From contig QULU01000005.1 in NCBI GenBank assembly GCA_003481775.1, positions 62,001 through 126,000 on the forward strand: 64,000 nucleotides of DNA. The letters are read 5' to 3'. Below, one piece after another: positions 45,609 to 56,222 of this stretch (position 1 is its first letter; every line of letters starts with the position of its first letter). The position numbers and the translations under genes were made by a program. The DNA is from Clostridiaceae bacterium OM02-2AC. GTDB taxonomy: Bacteria; Bacillota_I; Bacilli_A; Erysipelotrichales; Erysipelotrichaceae. The notes below the pieces were generated by a model. It had not been told where the DNA came from. It did no database searches and worked only from the letters and a program-made list of their open reading frames with translations.

Positions 45609-45653
45609 CAAAAAAGGGCATCCCCTTGTATGCATACAGTAGGGACACCCATT
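45609..45653 (-). terminator. Enolase terminator
   Basis: GGGTGTCCCT / AGGGGATGCCC with G-U pairs, then TTTTTT on the minus strand, just after the eno stop. Confidence 0.75.
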
Positions 45654-45672
45654 GATTTATGTACAGCGCAGC

Positions 45673-46974
<1,302 letters not shown>

Positions 46975-47010
46975 CTATGTCCTCCTTTATCTACACTTTT
47001 ATACATGCTC

Positions 47011-47038
47011 AGTATAGCACAAACCACCTGTTGTCCAA
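47011..47038 (-). promoter_or_regulatory. Enolase promoter
   Basis: The minus strand has TTGGAC, a 16-nt spacer and TATACT about 40 nt upstream of the eno ATG. Confidence 0.55.
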
Positions 47039-47073
47039 AGGAGTTTGCCCAAACTAACACATTTTCACACAAT

Positions 47074-47838
47074 CTATTCCACAAGCAATTCTCTGAGATC
47101 ATCGATGGTACGCGTTGGGTGAATGTTCAGCCTTTCCACATCCTCACGCTGGTGTACACCACTGGTCACGAAAATCGTATCCACATGGTTCTCAACCCCC
47201 AGAAGTATATCCGTTTCCAGATTATCTCCCAGAATCACAGCCTCCTCAGCACGCAGCTGAAAATATTTCAATGCTTCCTCCAGAATCGGAGCATGCGGCT
47301 TTCCGATTTTTGGAGAGGTCTGCCCGCTCGCATATTCAAACATTGCCACAATGGAGCCATTGCCTACCGCAAATCCACCCGGCTGTGCAAGCAGGCGGTC
47401 ATTGTTCGTACCAATCAGCTTTGCACCGTGCAGAAGGAAATCCAATGCCTTGGAATACTTCTCATAGGTCCCGGTATTATCCAGACCGACAAAGACCAGA
47501 TCAACATCCTGCTCCGTAACGGTAAATCCGTTATCCTCCAAGGCCTCTTTCAGTCCATCCTGTCCGATATACCAGACGTTTTTTCCTTCATAATGCTCTG
47601 CCGCATATCTTGCCGCCGCCATACTGGAGGTAAAGAAATGTTCTTCCCGGATGCCGGTAAAGCCCATCTTTTCCATATGCTCCACATTCTGCCGTTTCGT
47701 TCTCTTGGCATTGTTTGTCAGAAAAACAAAGCGTTCACCCCGTTTTAACAGCGTATCGATAAACTCCTTAGCGCCTTCTATGATCTGAGATCCGCGATAC
47801 ATCGTTCCATCCAGATCAATTAAATATGTTTTTTTCAT
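47074..47838 (-). CDS. HAD-IIA family phosphatase (NagD/AraL-like)
   Basis: The 254-aa protein has the HAD core: YLIDLDGTMYRG (nucleophile Asp), FLTNNAKRTKRQ (motif II), and GKPHAPILEEAL...VILGDNLETDILLG (motifs III and IV), plus a C2-type cap. Relatives are NagD or p-nitrophenyl phosphatases that clear phosphorylated metabolites. The substrate is not readable. Confidence 0.9.
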   Translation of the reverse strand: MKKTYLIDLDGTMYRGSQIIEGAKEFIDTLLKRGERFVFLTNNAKRTKRQNVEHMEKMGFTGIREEHFFTSSMAAARYAAEHYEGKNVWYIGQDGLKEALEDNGFTVTEQDVDLVFVGLDNTGTYEKYSKALDFLLHGAKLIGTNNDRLLAQPGGFAVGNGSIVAMFEYASGQTSPKIGKPHAPILEEALKYFQLRAEEAVILGDNLETDILLGVENHVDTIFVTSGVHQREDVERLNIHPTRTIDDLRELLVE

Positions 47839-47898
47839 ACTGCCACCTGCTTTCTACTCCTTAATGATATAGAAAGCACTGGTTTTGTCAAGTGGCAC

Positions 47899-48090
47899 TC
47901 ATCTGCTTTTCCCTCTTGTTTTCTTCTTTCTCGGATTGACTAGGAGCAGGCCGACGATAATCAGAATAGCTGGCCAGTAATTCCCCACAAGGTAATTGAA
48001 ATACATTGCCATTTGATCCGGATCAAAATTTGGCTTGAGAAGAAGCACAACACCACTGATTCCAATGATAAATCCTGCCCGTTCCCGCAT
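47899..48090 (-). CDS. Small two-helix membrane protein, 63 aa
   Basis: The protein has two hydrophobic segments (AGFIIGISGVVLLLKP and YWPAILIIVGLLLVNP) and a basic tail, similar in outline to LiaF/DUF5668-type transmembrane modules. ATG 48090 follows AGGAAG; a GTG at 48099 is possible. The function is unknown. Confidence 0.7.
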   Translation of the reverse strand: MRERAGFIIGISGVVLLLKPNFDPDQMAMYFNYLVGNYWPAILIIVGLLLVNPRKKKTRGKSR

Positions 48091-48311
48091 TTTTATCACT
48101 TCCTGTCTCTATTATAGGAAGATACTGCGACGAATTTTGTCAGTTTCACACCATGCCTGCATATTTTTTTAAACAGCTGCATATGCACGCAGCGATCAGT
48201 TCTTACCACATAATTAAAGAAATAAGTTTCCATACACATACCGCTCTATCGGGTGATGGACAAGCTTTACTGCCGAGCTTCTTGCATGTGCTTGAAATCA
48301 TCAGACATAAA

Positions 48312-48340
48312 AAGAAAAGACGCAGAATCTCTGCATCTCA
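48312..48340 (-). terminator. Terminator after nusG
   Basis: AGATGCAGA / TCTGCGTCT stem followed by TTTTCTTTTT on the minus strand. Confidence 0.75.
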
Positions 48341-48372
48341 AATAATTTATACGGATCAATGCGATTCAGGCA

Positions 48373-48924
48373 TTACAGCTCTACTTTTTCAAGCTCACCA
48401 TAACCGATTTCGGTCGGCGTCTCACGACCAAACAAAATGGTCAGTACAACCGCAGTCTGGGAATCCTCGTGCAGCTCCTCAACAGTTCCTTCCACATTTG
48501 CGAAAGCACCGCTCAGAATACGCACACGGTCTCCTACAGCAAAATCTATCTGTACCTTACGCTCACTCATACCAAGACGGCGCAGAATGCTCTCCATTTC
48601 CTCTTCGGCAACCGGGAACGGCTTTGCACCACCACCACTGGAACCGATAAATCCGGTAACACCCGGTGTATTACGTACGATATACCATGCTTCATCTGTC
48701 ATAATCATTTCAACAAACAGATATCCGCTGAACAGATTGGTCGTCTTTTCCACTTCCTTACCGTTCTTGTATTCAATTTCTTTTTCTTCTGCGACAATTA
48801 CACGGAACAGATAATCCTGAAGTCCCATGGATTCCACACGACGCAGTAAATTTTCTTTTACACGATTTTCATGTCCGGCATATGTATTGACCACATACCA
48901 CTGCTTTTTATTTTCCTCAGCCAT
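48373..48924 (-). CDS. nusG: Transcription termination/antitermination factor NusG
   Basis: The 183-aa protein has the NGN domain (QWYVVNTYAGHENRVKENLL; FPGY-like segment GYLFVEMIMTDEAWYIVRNTPGVTGFIG) and a C-terminal KOW domain (GDRVRILSGAFANVEGTVEEL). NusG binds RNA polymerase and modulates pausing and termination. It follows secE in the standard order. Confidence 0.98.
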   Translation of the reverse strand: MAEENKKQWYVVNTYAGHENRVKENLLRRVESMGLQDYLFRVIVAEEKEIEYKNGKEVEKTTNLFSGYLFVEMIMTDEAWYIVRNTPGVTGFIGSSGGGAKPFPVAEEEMESILRRLGMSERKVQIDFAVGDRVRILSGAFANVEGTVEELHEDSQTAVVLTILFGRETPTEIGYGELEKVEL

Positions 48925-48934
48925 GCCTTACCTC

Positions 48935-49114
48935 CTACACGATTCCAATCAGTTTCAAGAAACCGGATGATACAACCTGACACAGGTAAAAGAATAAGGC
49001 CAGGAATGCTACAAATCCAAATACTGTTACACTGTCTCTGGCAAGATCCTTTGCCTTTGGCCAGCGTATTCTCTTCATTTCGGTTAAAATTCCGTTAATA
49101 CTGAACCATTTCAT
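48935..49114 (-). CDS. secE: Preprotein translocase subunit SecE
   Basis: The 59-aa protein MKWFSINGILTEMKRIRWPK has the SecE amphipathic helix (TEMKRIRWPKAKDL) and one membrane helix (VFGFVAFLALFFYLCQVVSSGF). Start ATG 49114 follows AAGGAGG. It lies between rpmG and nusG, the conserved Bacillota order. Confidence 0.97.
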   Translation of the reverse strand: MKWFSINGILTEMKRIRWPKAKDLARDSVTVFGFVAFLALFFYLCQVVSSGFLKLIGIV

Positions 49115-49125
49115 AAGCTGCCTCC

Positions 49126-49275
49126 TTATTTCGTTTCCTTGTGAAGTGTGTGTTTACCGCATTTCTTGCAGTATTTCATCAATTCAATACGCTCATTATG
49201 CGTTTTTTTGTTCTTTGTAGTTGTATAGTTTCGAGAAAGACATTCGGTGCAGGTTAATATGACTTTATCGCTCAT
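49126..49275 (-). CDS. rpmG: Ribosomal protein L33
   Basis: The 49-aa protein contains [19 protein letters not shown] and [15 protein letters not shown], with four cysteines in two CxxC pairs, the zinc-binding form of L33. It has its own site and precedes secE by 11 nt. Confidence 0.97.
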   Translation of the reverse strand: MSDKVILTCTECLSRNYTTTKNKKTHNERIELMKYCKKCGKHTLHKETK

Positions 49276-49367
49276 CTAAAACACCTCTTTCTTTGCCTAT
49301 TTACTTTATCATAAAGAAGTGGTTTCGTCAATTTAATTTCCAATTCCAAGCAGGAATGCTGCGAATT

Positions 49368-49952
49368 CTACAGCAATTCCTCCCCTTCCTTGTCTTTTCT
49401 AACCTTCTGCAGCGTATTATCTACTTTCTTCACCTTGATCTGAAGCGTGTCCGCAATCTGTCGGTAGGTGTATCCAAGCGCACGCAAATCGACGATCCTT
49501 CTTTCCAAATCACTGAGAGCCTCCTTGCGTGTATTCACACGATGCTGGAATTCATAGGAAACCGCAAAGCTTTCGTTTGGCTTTTCCATGATATCAAGCA
49601 AACAATAGCCTCCTGCGTCCTCCCGTATGCAGCTATCCAGAGAAAGCACACGTCGTTCATGAGCTGACTGCCGATAACAGTCGATCAACAGATTGTGAAA
49701 TACACTGCAAAAGTAATGATAGAAGCTGGCCTCCTGATCCTCACGGTAGTCATCAACCGTCTGCACAAGCTTGAGTCTTGCCAGCTGCAGGTAATCATCC
49801 TCAGATAACCCGCTTTTGCAGGCTCCGATATATTTTTTAATCAGCTTGTCAGCTATTTCCTCATACTTATGCATGAGGGCTGCAAGTGCCATTTCGTCTT
49901 TTTGTCGTATTAAGTAAAGTAGTTCATAATCATTTTCGTAAACTTCTTCCAT
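49368..49952 (-). CDS. Sigma-70 family factor, SigH-like by position
   Basis: The 194-aa protein has sigma region 2 (DEMALAALMHKYEEIADKLIKKYIG...LARLKLVQTVDDYREDQEASFYHYF) and region 4 (LSDLERRIVDLRALGYTYRQIADTLQIKVKKVDNTLQKVRKD). Its place between rlmB and rpmG-secE-nusG is that of sigH in Bacillus, so it is probably a SigH relative, although the sequence is diverged. ATG 49952 follows GGGGAGAG. Confidence 0.85.
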   Translation of the reverse strand: MEEVYENDYELLYLIRQKDEMALAALMHKYEEIADKLIKKYIGACKSGLSEDDYLQLARLKLVQTVDDYREDQEASFYHYFCSVFHNLLIDCYRQSAHERRVLSLDSCIREDAGGYCLLDIMEKPNESFAVSYEFQHRVNTRKEALSDLERRIVDLRALGYTYRQIADTLQIKVKKVDNTLQKVRKDKEGEELL

Positions 49953-49984
49953 CTGTTTTCTCTCCCCGAAAGGGAAGCAGAAAA

Positions 49985-50707
49985 TTACAGAGGATGGCGT
50001 TGTGCGTGAATCTGGTAAAGCAGGATACCTGCTGCTACGGATGCATTCAAAGAGCTGACGCTTCCCTCCATTGGCAAACGGACACAATAGTCACAATTCT
50101 TTTTCACAAGGGAGCTGATGCCGAAGCCTTCACTGCCGATCACAAGAACAAGGGGAACATCATACTGTCCTTCCCGATAATCGCGGGAGTTTTCAAAATC
50201 TGTTCCGACCACCCAGTAGCCCTGCTTCTTCAGGTATTTGATTGCCTGCGCAAGATTGGTAACAACACTAACCTTTACCGTATCAATCGCCCCGGTGCTC
50301 ACCTTGGCTACCGTCGGCGTCAAACGGACATTGCGATGCTTTCCAATGATAACACCATCCGCCTGGATACAATCACAGGTACGTAGAATCGCCCCCAGAT
50401 TATGTGGATCCTCCAAGCCGTCCAGCATCACCAGCAGCGGCTGTTTTCCCTGTGGAATACTTTCCAGCAGCTCTTCCAGCTCCCATGTCTTGTAATCATC
50501 GATACAGGCGGCAATACCCTGATGGTTCCCGTTCAGCAGCTGATCCATTTTCTTTCTGCCCAAAACCTTTACAGGGATTCGCCTTTTTTTGATTTCGCCT
50601 TCCAGTGCTGTATCACGGATTCCCTCCTGAATCAGTACCTCATGAATCGTCTTGCCATCCTGCAAAAGCTGTTTTACAACATTCTTTCCATATACATACT
50701 GCGTCAT
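49985..50707 (-). CDS. rlmB: 23S rRNA (guanosine-2'-O)-methyltransferase RlmB-like
   Basis: The SpoU/TrmH-family enzyme is 240 aa. It has the substrate-binding N-domain (YVYGKNVVKQLLQDGKTIHEVLIQE) and the SPOUT knot motifs LDGLEDPHNLGAILRTCD, LVIGSEGFGISSLV and VRLPMEGSVSSLNASVAAGILLYQI. Relatives methylate G2251 of 23S rRNA. The ATG overlaps the mrnC stop by 4 nt. Confidence 0.93.
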   Translation of the reverse strand: MTQYVYGKNVVKQLLQDGKTIHEVLIQEGIRDTALEGEIKKRRIPVKVLGRKKMDQLLNGNHQGIAACIDDYKTWELEELLESIPQGKQPLLVMLDGLEDPHNLGAILRTCDCIQADGVIIGKHRNVRLTPTVAKVSTGAIDTVKVSVVTNLAQAIKYLKKQGYWVVGTDFENSRDYREGQYDVPLVLVIGSEGFGISSLVKKNCDYCVRLPMEGSVSSLNASVAAGILLYQIHAQRHPL

Positions 50708-51090
50708 TGGTATTCTCCTATCTTCTGAATTTCTTCCCACAAGGCCTGCAGGCGCTCCTTTTGATGCGTCAGATACAGCCAACCAAACAATGCCTCCAGA
50801 CCGGTTGACATACGGTAGGTTGTCACATCCGCATTCTTCGCCTTGCTTGCAGAATGGGTATTGCGTCCGCGCAGAACGATTGCATACTCCTCTTCACTGA
50901 AAAATGCACGCTCCTTGAGCTGTATCAGGAAATATGCCTGTGCCTTCGCACTCACCCAGGACTCACTTTTCTTCTGTAAAATCTTGGATTTCTGCCAGCC
51001 CTGTGCCAGGAGCTGTTCCCGAACAAGCAGCGACATGACAGCATCTCCCATATAGGCAAGTGATGTTCCGTTGTATTCCTTGATATCCAT
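50704..51090 (-). CDS. mrnC: Mini-ribonuclease III
   Basis: The 128-aa protein is an RNase III catalytic domain without a dsRNA-binding domain: GTSLAYMGDAVMSLLVREQLL carries the catalytic Asp and STGLEALFGWLYL the Glu. Mini-III matures 23S rRNA. It overlaps cysS by 1 nt. Confidence 0.95.
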   Translation of the reverse strand: MDIKEYNGTSLAYMGDAVMSLLVREQLLAQGWQKSKILQKKSESWVSAKAQAYFLIQLKERAFFSEEEYAIVLRGRNTHSASKAKNADVTTYRMSTGLEALFGWLYLTHQKERLQALWEEIQKIGEYQ

Positions 51091-52427
51091 TACAGAATAC
51101 CCTTCTCTATCAGCTTCGCACGGTATTGATCAGCAGTATCAAAATCCTTTTCTTTAACAGCAGCCTTCCACTGGCGGTGCAGCTGCTTATCCTCTTCGCT
51201 CATTGTCAGACGCGCAAGCTCAATACCCAGCACATCCATCATTTTCTCCAGAGTACGGACCAGCGCCTTCACCGCCTGCAAATCACTTTCTCTTTGGCGC
51301 AGCGCCTGATTCAGTACCTTTACGGTTTCAAACACAGCCGCAAATGCATTCGGCGTATTCAGATCATCCTGCATAGCTTCAAGAAACGGTGCCAGCTGTT
51401 TCTCATCATAGGTCTCATCCACCATGACATCGGCAAGCCCCAGCTTGACATATGCCTGCTTCATCGCAGTAGCTACACGGTTCAATTCCTTTTTCGCCGT
51501 CTCGATTGCTTCCTCATTGATATTCAACGGTGCACGATAGTGTGCAGACAGCATCACCCAGCGCAGTACATTTCCACCGATTTTCGCAATCATATCCTTT
51601 GCCCAGATCACATTCCCCAGACTTTTGGACATCTTCTCACCATCAATATTCACCATACCATTGTGAATCCAGTAATTGGCAATCGGAGAATCATAGGCTG
51701 CTCTGGATTGCGCGATTTCATTTTCATGATGTGGAAATTTTAAATCCATACCACCGCCGTGAATATCAATGGTATGCTCACCGCCAAACTCCTGGTTGAT
51801 CATGACAACACATTCCGTATGCCATCCCGGACGTCCCACAGACCATGGAGAATCCCACTTGATACCCTCTTCTGTTTTTTTCCACAGCGTAAAATCCAGC
51901 GGATTTTCCTTCTTGCTGTTTTCATCAATCCGCGCTCCAACAAGCAAATCCTCGATCTGCTGATTTGACAGCTTTCCATAGCTTTCCACACTGTTTACTC
52001 TAAAATACACATCGCCTTCAATTTCATATGCATGTCCCTTATCCACCAGCAGCTTAATGAAAGCAATAATGGCGTCCATGGTTTCGGTAACCCTTGGAGC
52101 CGCATCCGGCATCGCAGCATGCAGGGATAAACGGTCATGGTTATATGCATTTATAAATTTCTCTGTAATTTCTGCTTCACTTACTCCACATTCCTTTGCG
52201 ACCTTGATGATTTTATCATCAACATCGGTATAATTCGATACCATTTTAACGTTGTATCCGATTGCCTGAAACGTTCGTCTCAGCGTATCAAATACAACGA
52301 TGGGCCGGGCATTCCCGATGTGGGGATAGTTATATACTGTCGGACCGCATACATACATATGCACCTCATTTGGGTGCAGCGGTTTAAATTCCTCTACCTT
52401 CTGATTCATACTGTTGAATATTTTCAT
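51090..52427 (-). CDS. cysS: Cysteinyl-tRNA synthetase
   Basis: The 445-aa class I synthetase has YVCGPTVYNYPHIGNARP (HIGH motif and zinc Cys), WHTECVVM and the HGGGMDLKFPHHENEIAQ zinc site, and KMSKSLGN (KMSKS). It charges tRNA-Cys. A T-box leader with a TGC specifier precedes it. It heads the cysS-mrnC-rlmB-sigma-rpmG-secE-nusG cluster. Confidence 0.98.
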   Translation of the reverse strand: MKIFNSMNQKVEEFKPLHPNEVHMYVCGPTVYNYPHIGNARPIVVFDTLRRTFQAIGYNVKMVSNYTDVDDKIIKVAKECGVSEAEITEKFINAYNHDRLSLHAAMPDAAPRVTETMDAIIAFIKLLVDKGHAYEIEGDVYFRVNSVESYGKLSNQQIEDLLVGARIDENSKKENPLDFTLWKKTEEGIKWDSPWSVGRPGWHTECVVMINQEFGGEHTIDIHGGGMDLKFPHHENEIAQSRAAYDSPIANYWIHNGMVNIDGEKMSKSLGNVIWAKDMIAKIGGNVLRWVMLSAHYRAPLNINEEAIETAKKELNRVATAMKQAYVKLGLADVMVDETYDEKQLAPFLEAMQDDLNTPNAFAAVFETVKVLNQALRQRESDLQAVKALVRTLEKMMDVLGIELARLTMSEEDKQLHRQWKAAVKEKDFDTADQYRAKLIEKGIL

Positions 52428-52446
52428 ATCATTTCCTCCTTATAAA

Positions 52447-52670
52447 TAAAAAAAGCACTTATATTATAGAGACGCTGATACGCGCGGTTCCACTCTATTT
52501 GAAAAATGCTTTTCCACTTGGTACGTTAACGCCGAACTACGTATTCTTCTACATTATCGAAAAATCCCTCCAAGGGGCATTTCCCGCATGAATTGTTTCT
52601 GCTTCCACCATTCAGAAATCGCTGTCTTTCCATACATATGCCGGTACTTATCCTTGTCACAGGTTTATCT
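52447..52670 (-). promoter_or_regulatory. T-box leader, Cys specifier
   Basis: The minus strand carries the hallmark AGAGTGGAACCGCG (52483-52496) that binds the free tRNA 3' end. Upstream stem I has AAGGATAAGTA on one side and GGGAAATGCCCCTT on the other, so the specifier codon reads TGC (complement of 52577-52579). The terminator AAAGCA...AATAGAG / CTCTAT...TGCTTTTTTT follows. Uncharged tRNA-Cys should favour the antiterminator and turn on cysS. Confidence 0.95.
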
Positions 52671-52676
52671 TGTTTT

Positions 52677-52705
52677 AGTATAACAGGGAACCTCGCGGAT
52701 TTCAA
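52677..52705 (-). promoter_or_regulatory. Promoter of the T-box transcript
   Basis: TTGAAA, a 17-nt spacer and TATACT on the minus strand, just upstream of stem I. Confidence 0.7.
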
Positions 52706-52707
52706 TA

Positions 52708-52896
52708 CTACCGCTCGTTTCCCCCGCTTTTTTCCTTCTCCAACGCCTTTGATATATCCATGAATTGAGCCATTAGATCATCGCTCAGCCCGGATTTCTT
52801 CATCTCATCCACATAGACTGCATCCAGATCATCCAGCTCCTCCAGACCATTTGTTTCGCCTTCCTCACCGGTATTCAGCTTTGTACGCAATGCCAT
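52708..52896 (-). CDS. Small acidic protein, 62 aa, unknown
   Basis: The protein MALRTKLNTGEEGETNGLEE is acidic and helical (LDDLDAVYVDEMKKSGLSDDLMAQFMDISKALEKEKSG) with no membrane part. ATG 52896 lies behind GAGGTGAAG. Its end overlaps the cysS promoter region. I do not recognise it. Confidence 0.65.
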   Translation of the reverse strand: MALRTKLNTGEEGETNGLEELDDLDAVYVDEMKKSGLSDDLMAQFMDISKALEKEKSGGNER

Positions 52897-52964
52897 GTTC
52901 TTCACCTCACTCAAAACTGTGGTTATAGTTTACACCTTTCTTTCTCATTTGAAAAGAGGGGCGC

Positions 52965-54089
52965 TCATTTTTTTCTTCTATTTTTCATTTTATACATCTG
53001 TTCATCCGCTCGCTGGAATACATCCTGCAGCGTTTCACAGTGTACAGGATCATACAGCGCATAGCCAACGGATAGGGAAACCGGAGTATCACAATCCTTT
53101 GGAATCGTTTCCTCATAGCTCAGAATACGTTCACTCAAAGATTCCATTTTTTTATCGTTCGCATTCGGTACCAGAACGACAAATTCATCGCCGCCGAAAC
53201 GGTATACCGGACAGGTACTGGCACATTTGCCGATGATGGTTGCCGCCTTTCTTATATATTCATCACCAATCTGATGCCCCAGCTCATCATTGATTTTCTT
53301 TAATCCGTTTAAATCCGCAATCAGGATCCCCAGCAGCTCCTCCTGTTTGTTCTGAATATCGACTTCAAATGCATTCCGGTTTTTCAATCCGGTCAGAAAG
53401 TCCGTATTCGCCATATCCTTATACATGGGGTTGCTGATGCGTTTAAACAAACGCACAGCGATAAACACCGCAAGCAGACAGGCAATTGCTGCAATAATCG
53501 GTGTGCCGATACGAATAATTTGAAACGCACGATACTGATGCGTGGCGTCAAATTCAATCCCTAACACACCCACGACCTCCTGCCCCTTATGTATGGGAAA
53601 ATAAGAGATAAAGATAGGACCCCACTCTGTATTTTTAATCTGATTCGGTAAAATGATTTCATCATGTAAGGCAGCCGCAAGCTCCGGTATGATCTCCTCC
53701 TCGATTTTGTCTCCAGGATTGCGAAAATCAGAGCTGTCATATGGAAGACCATCCACCAGATACACGTATTCTCCCCTTGTGTTCTTTTCTGCTGTATATA
53801 AATAACGTACATTTGTACTGGCTTTTACCTCCTCCAGCTTCTCCTTCATCCGCATATAGGCTGGGTTCTCTCTGGTTAGTGCCTTCGTATTTTGAAATGT
53901 AGTTTTATCTACATAATCATCCACATACTGATAAATGCTATGAGAACGCTCCTTTAGACTGTTGATCATGTCCTCATGCGTAATATAGTAGTTAAAAAAA
54001 TAAACACAGATTAAAGCTGTGGTCACAAGGACTGCCGTCACAATGGATACCTGTACATCCACTCTGCTGATTCGCCGTTTTCTATCCAT
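52965..54089 (-). CDS. Membrane-bound GGDEF diguanylate cyclase
   Basis: The 374-aa protein has a membrane helix (about 14-34), an extracellular sensor domain of about 150 aa (Cache-like, containing VRYLYTAEKNTRGEYVYLVDGL), a second helix (GTPIIAAIACLLAVFIAVRLF) and a C-terminal GGDEF domain: DTDFLTGLKNRNAF-type entry, LIADLNGLKKINDELGHQIGD, and YRFGGDEFVVL with the intact active-site GGDEF. It should make c-di-GMP. An RxxD-type inhibitory site is not obvious. No EAL domain is present. Confidence 0.93.
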   Translation of the reverse strand: MDRKRRISRVDVQVSIVTAVLVTTALICVYFFNYYITHEDMINSLKERSHSIYQYVDDYVDKTTFQNTKALTRENPAYMRMKEKLEEVKASTNVRYLYTAEKNTRGEYVYLVDGLPYDSSDFRNPGDKIEEEIIPELAAALHDEIILPNQIKNTEWGPIFISYFPIHKGQEVVGVLGIEFDATHQYRAFQIIRIGTPIIAAIACLLAVFIAVRLFKRISNPMYKDMANTDFLTGLKNRNAFEVDIQNKQEELLGILIADLNGLKKINDELGHQIGDEYIRKAATIIGKCASTCPVYRFGGDEFVVLVPNANDKKMESLSERILSYEETIPKDCDTPVSLSVGYALYDPVHCETLQDVFQRADEQMYKMKNRRKK

Positions 54090-54266
54090 ATATTTCTCCC
54101 CAAATTGTTATATCAATTATAGCATGCACATGGAATAGAAGACAACGAGGAAAACCAGAAAAACATTACAGCTTGCCTAATGATAGCAATATTTTCTTAT
54201 TCAGGTAGTATTTTCAATTTCTTTGACCAGCTTCCCTTTGTATTCGTTCCATAGTGTGAAGGCAGT

Positions 54267-54293
54267 AAAAAAGGCCACCGTAGTGACCTTTTC
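54267..54293 (-). terminator. gapA terminator
   Basis: AAGGTCAC / GTGGCCTT stem with TTTTTT on the minus strand. Confidence 0.8.
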
Positions 54294-54310
54294 TTCTTTT
54301 CGATTGAGAA

Positions 54311-55324
54311 TTAAGCTAATTCAGAGAAGAATTTGATAGTTCTAACCATCTGGCTAGTGTAAGAGTTTTCGTTATCATACCAAGATACAACCTGTACCTG
54401 TGTATTTCCGTCTTCCATTTCCATAGCCATTGTCTGAGTTGCATCAAACAGTGATCCGTAACGCATACCGATAACATCGCTTGAAACGATTTCGTCAGTA
54501 GTGTATCCGAAAGATTCATTTGAAGCAGCCTTCATAGCAGCATTGATTTCATCAACTGTTACTTTACCCTTAACAACAGCAACTAAGATTGTAGTTGATC
54601 CTGTAGGAGTAGGTACACGCTGAGCAGAACCGATCAGTTTACCTTTCAGTTCAGGAATAACCAGACCGATAGCCTTAGCAGCACCAGTAGAGTTAGGAAC
54701 GATGTTTACTGCAGCAGCACGGGAACGACGCAGATCACCTTTTCTCTGAGGTCCGTCCAGTGTCATCTGATCACCTGTGTAAGCGTGGATAGTTGACATG
54801 ATGCCGCTCTGGATAGGAGCTAAATCATTCAGTGCTTTCGCCATAGGAGCTAAGCAGTTTGTAGTACAAGAAGCAGCAGAGATTACTGTGTCTTCTGGTT
54901 TCAATACATCGTGGTTTGTGTTGAATACAACGGTAGGCAGATCGTTTCCTGCAGGTGCAGAGATAACAACCTTACGAGCACCAGCTTCGATGTGTGCAGA
55001 AGCTTTGTCTTTTGAAGTGTAGAATCCTGTACATTCCAGAACAACGTCTACACCTAATTTTCCCCAAGGCAGGTTTTTAGCATCAGCCTCAGCATAAATT
55101 GTGATTTCCTTTCCATCAACTGTGATAGAGTTTTCACCAGCAACTACTGTATCAGCTTTAGCGTATGTACCCTGTGTAGAGTCGTATTTTAATAAGTGAG
55201 CCAGCATTTTTGGAGAAGTCAGGTCGTTGATTGCAACTACTTCGTAACCTTCAGCCCCAAACATCTGTCTGAATGCAAGACGTCCAATACGTCCAAATCC
55301 ATTAATAGCAACTTTTACTGTCAT
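54311..55324 (-). CDS. gapA: Glyceraldehyde-3-phosphate dehydrogenase
   Basis: The 337-aa glycolytic enzyme has [16 protein letters not shown] (NAD binding), [15 protein letters not shown] with the catalytic Cys, the [15 protein letters not shown]-terminal signature and [18 protein letters not shown] 55324 ([10 protein letters not shown]) follows AGGAGG; the TTG start six nt earlier is unlikely. Confidence 0.99.
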   Translation of the reverse strand: MTVKVAINGFGRIGRLAFRQMFGAEGYEVVAINDLTSPKMLAHLLKYDSTQGTYAKADTVVAGENSITVDGKEITIYAEADAKNLPWGKLGVDVVLECTGFYTSKDKASAHIEAGARKVVISAPAGNDLPTVVFNTNHDVLKPEDTVISAASCTTNCLAPMAKALNDLAPIQSGIMSTIHAYTGDQMTLDGPQRKGDLRRSRAAAVNIVPNSTGAAKAIGLVIPELKGKLIGSAQRVPTPTGSTTILVAVVKGKVTVDEINAAMKAASNESFGYTTDEIVSSDVIGMRYGSLFDATQTMAMEMEDGNTQVQVVSWYDNENSYTSQMVRTIKFFSELA

Positions 55325-55351
55325 CTTCAAAGTCCTCCTTTTAACACTCTT

Positions 55352-55380
55352 ATTATACGTATTTCATAGGTAAATGTCAA
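55352..55380 (-). promoter_or_regulatory. gapA promoter
   Basis: Consensus TTGACA, a 17-nt spacer and TATAAT on the minus strand. Confidence 0.9.
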
Positions 55381-55588
55381 TTGAGAATCTTTTCACTTAC
55401 GGTTTTTTTCAGCCTTCCTTCCATTTTGGACAGCATCCGGCAGAAATTGCGATTTTCGCCTTTAAAAAGGGCTTTTTCCGAGATTCCAAACACGCATATT
55501 TTGTAAACGATTACATGAAATCACTGCACACATACGGTATTAAAACACCCCTTTCGAGCATACTGTGTATAGAGACGGGAGTGATAGT

Positions 55589-56158
55589 ATGGTCTTTGTA
55601 CCGACAATTATAGAAAGAAACGCAAGCAGTGAACGGGTGTACGATTTGTACTCCTGCCTGCTAAAGGAAAGAATCATCATATTGACTGGAGAGATTGACG
55701 ATGCCATGTCCAGCTCCATATGTGCACAGCTGCTGTATCTGTCGAGTATCAGCAGTGAGCCGATTCAGATGTATATCAATTCTCCCGGTGGTAGTGTCAG
55801 TGCAGGACTGGCAATTTATGATATTATGAAATATATCCGTTGTGATGTCAGTACGATCTGTATGGGTATTTGTGCAAGTATGGCAGCGGTGCTGCTAAGT
55901 GCCGGAACACAGGGAAAGCGCAGTGCATTATCAAATAGTGAAATCATGATCCATCAGCCTATGGGTGGTATGCAGGGGCAAGCGAAGGATATGGAGATTG
56001 CTGCCCTGCACATTCAGAAGCTGAAGGAACGGCTGTACAGCATTCTCAGTGAGAATACCCAGCAAAGCAACGAAGCACTGCGACGGGACTGTGACAGGGA
56101 TTACTACATGGACGCAAAGGAAGCATTGGCCTATGGTTTGATTGATGCAATTATCTGA
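55589..56158 (+). CDS. clpP: ATP-dependent Clp protease proteolytic subunit
   Basis: The 189-aa serine protease has GICASMAAVLLSAG with the catalytic Ser, SEIMIHQPMGG with the His, and the C-terminal Asp in RDCDRDYYMDAKEAL. The oxyanion segment INSPGGSVSAGLAIYD is intact. ATG 55589 (MVFVPTIIER) follows GGGAGTG. It degrades regulatory and damaged proteins together with Clp ATPases, and tmRNA-tagged proteins among them. Confidence 0.95.
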   Translation: MVFVPTIIERNASSERVYDLYSCLLKERIIILTGEIDDAMSSSICAQLLYLSSISSEPIQMYINSPGGSVSAGLAIYDIMKYIRCDVSTICMGICASMAAVLLSAGTQGKRSALSNSEIMIHQPMGGMQGQAKDMEIAALHIQKLKERLYSILSENTQQSNEALRRDCDRDYYMDAKEALAYGLIDAII

Positions 56159-56222
56159 TGCAGAAAATTCTGCCCTTTCCTTATATGTTATGGTAAAATA
56201 ATCGTATAAAGGAAGTGATACT

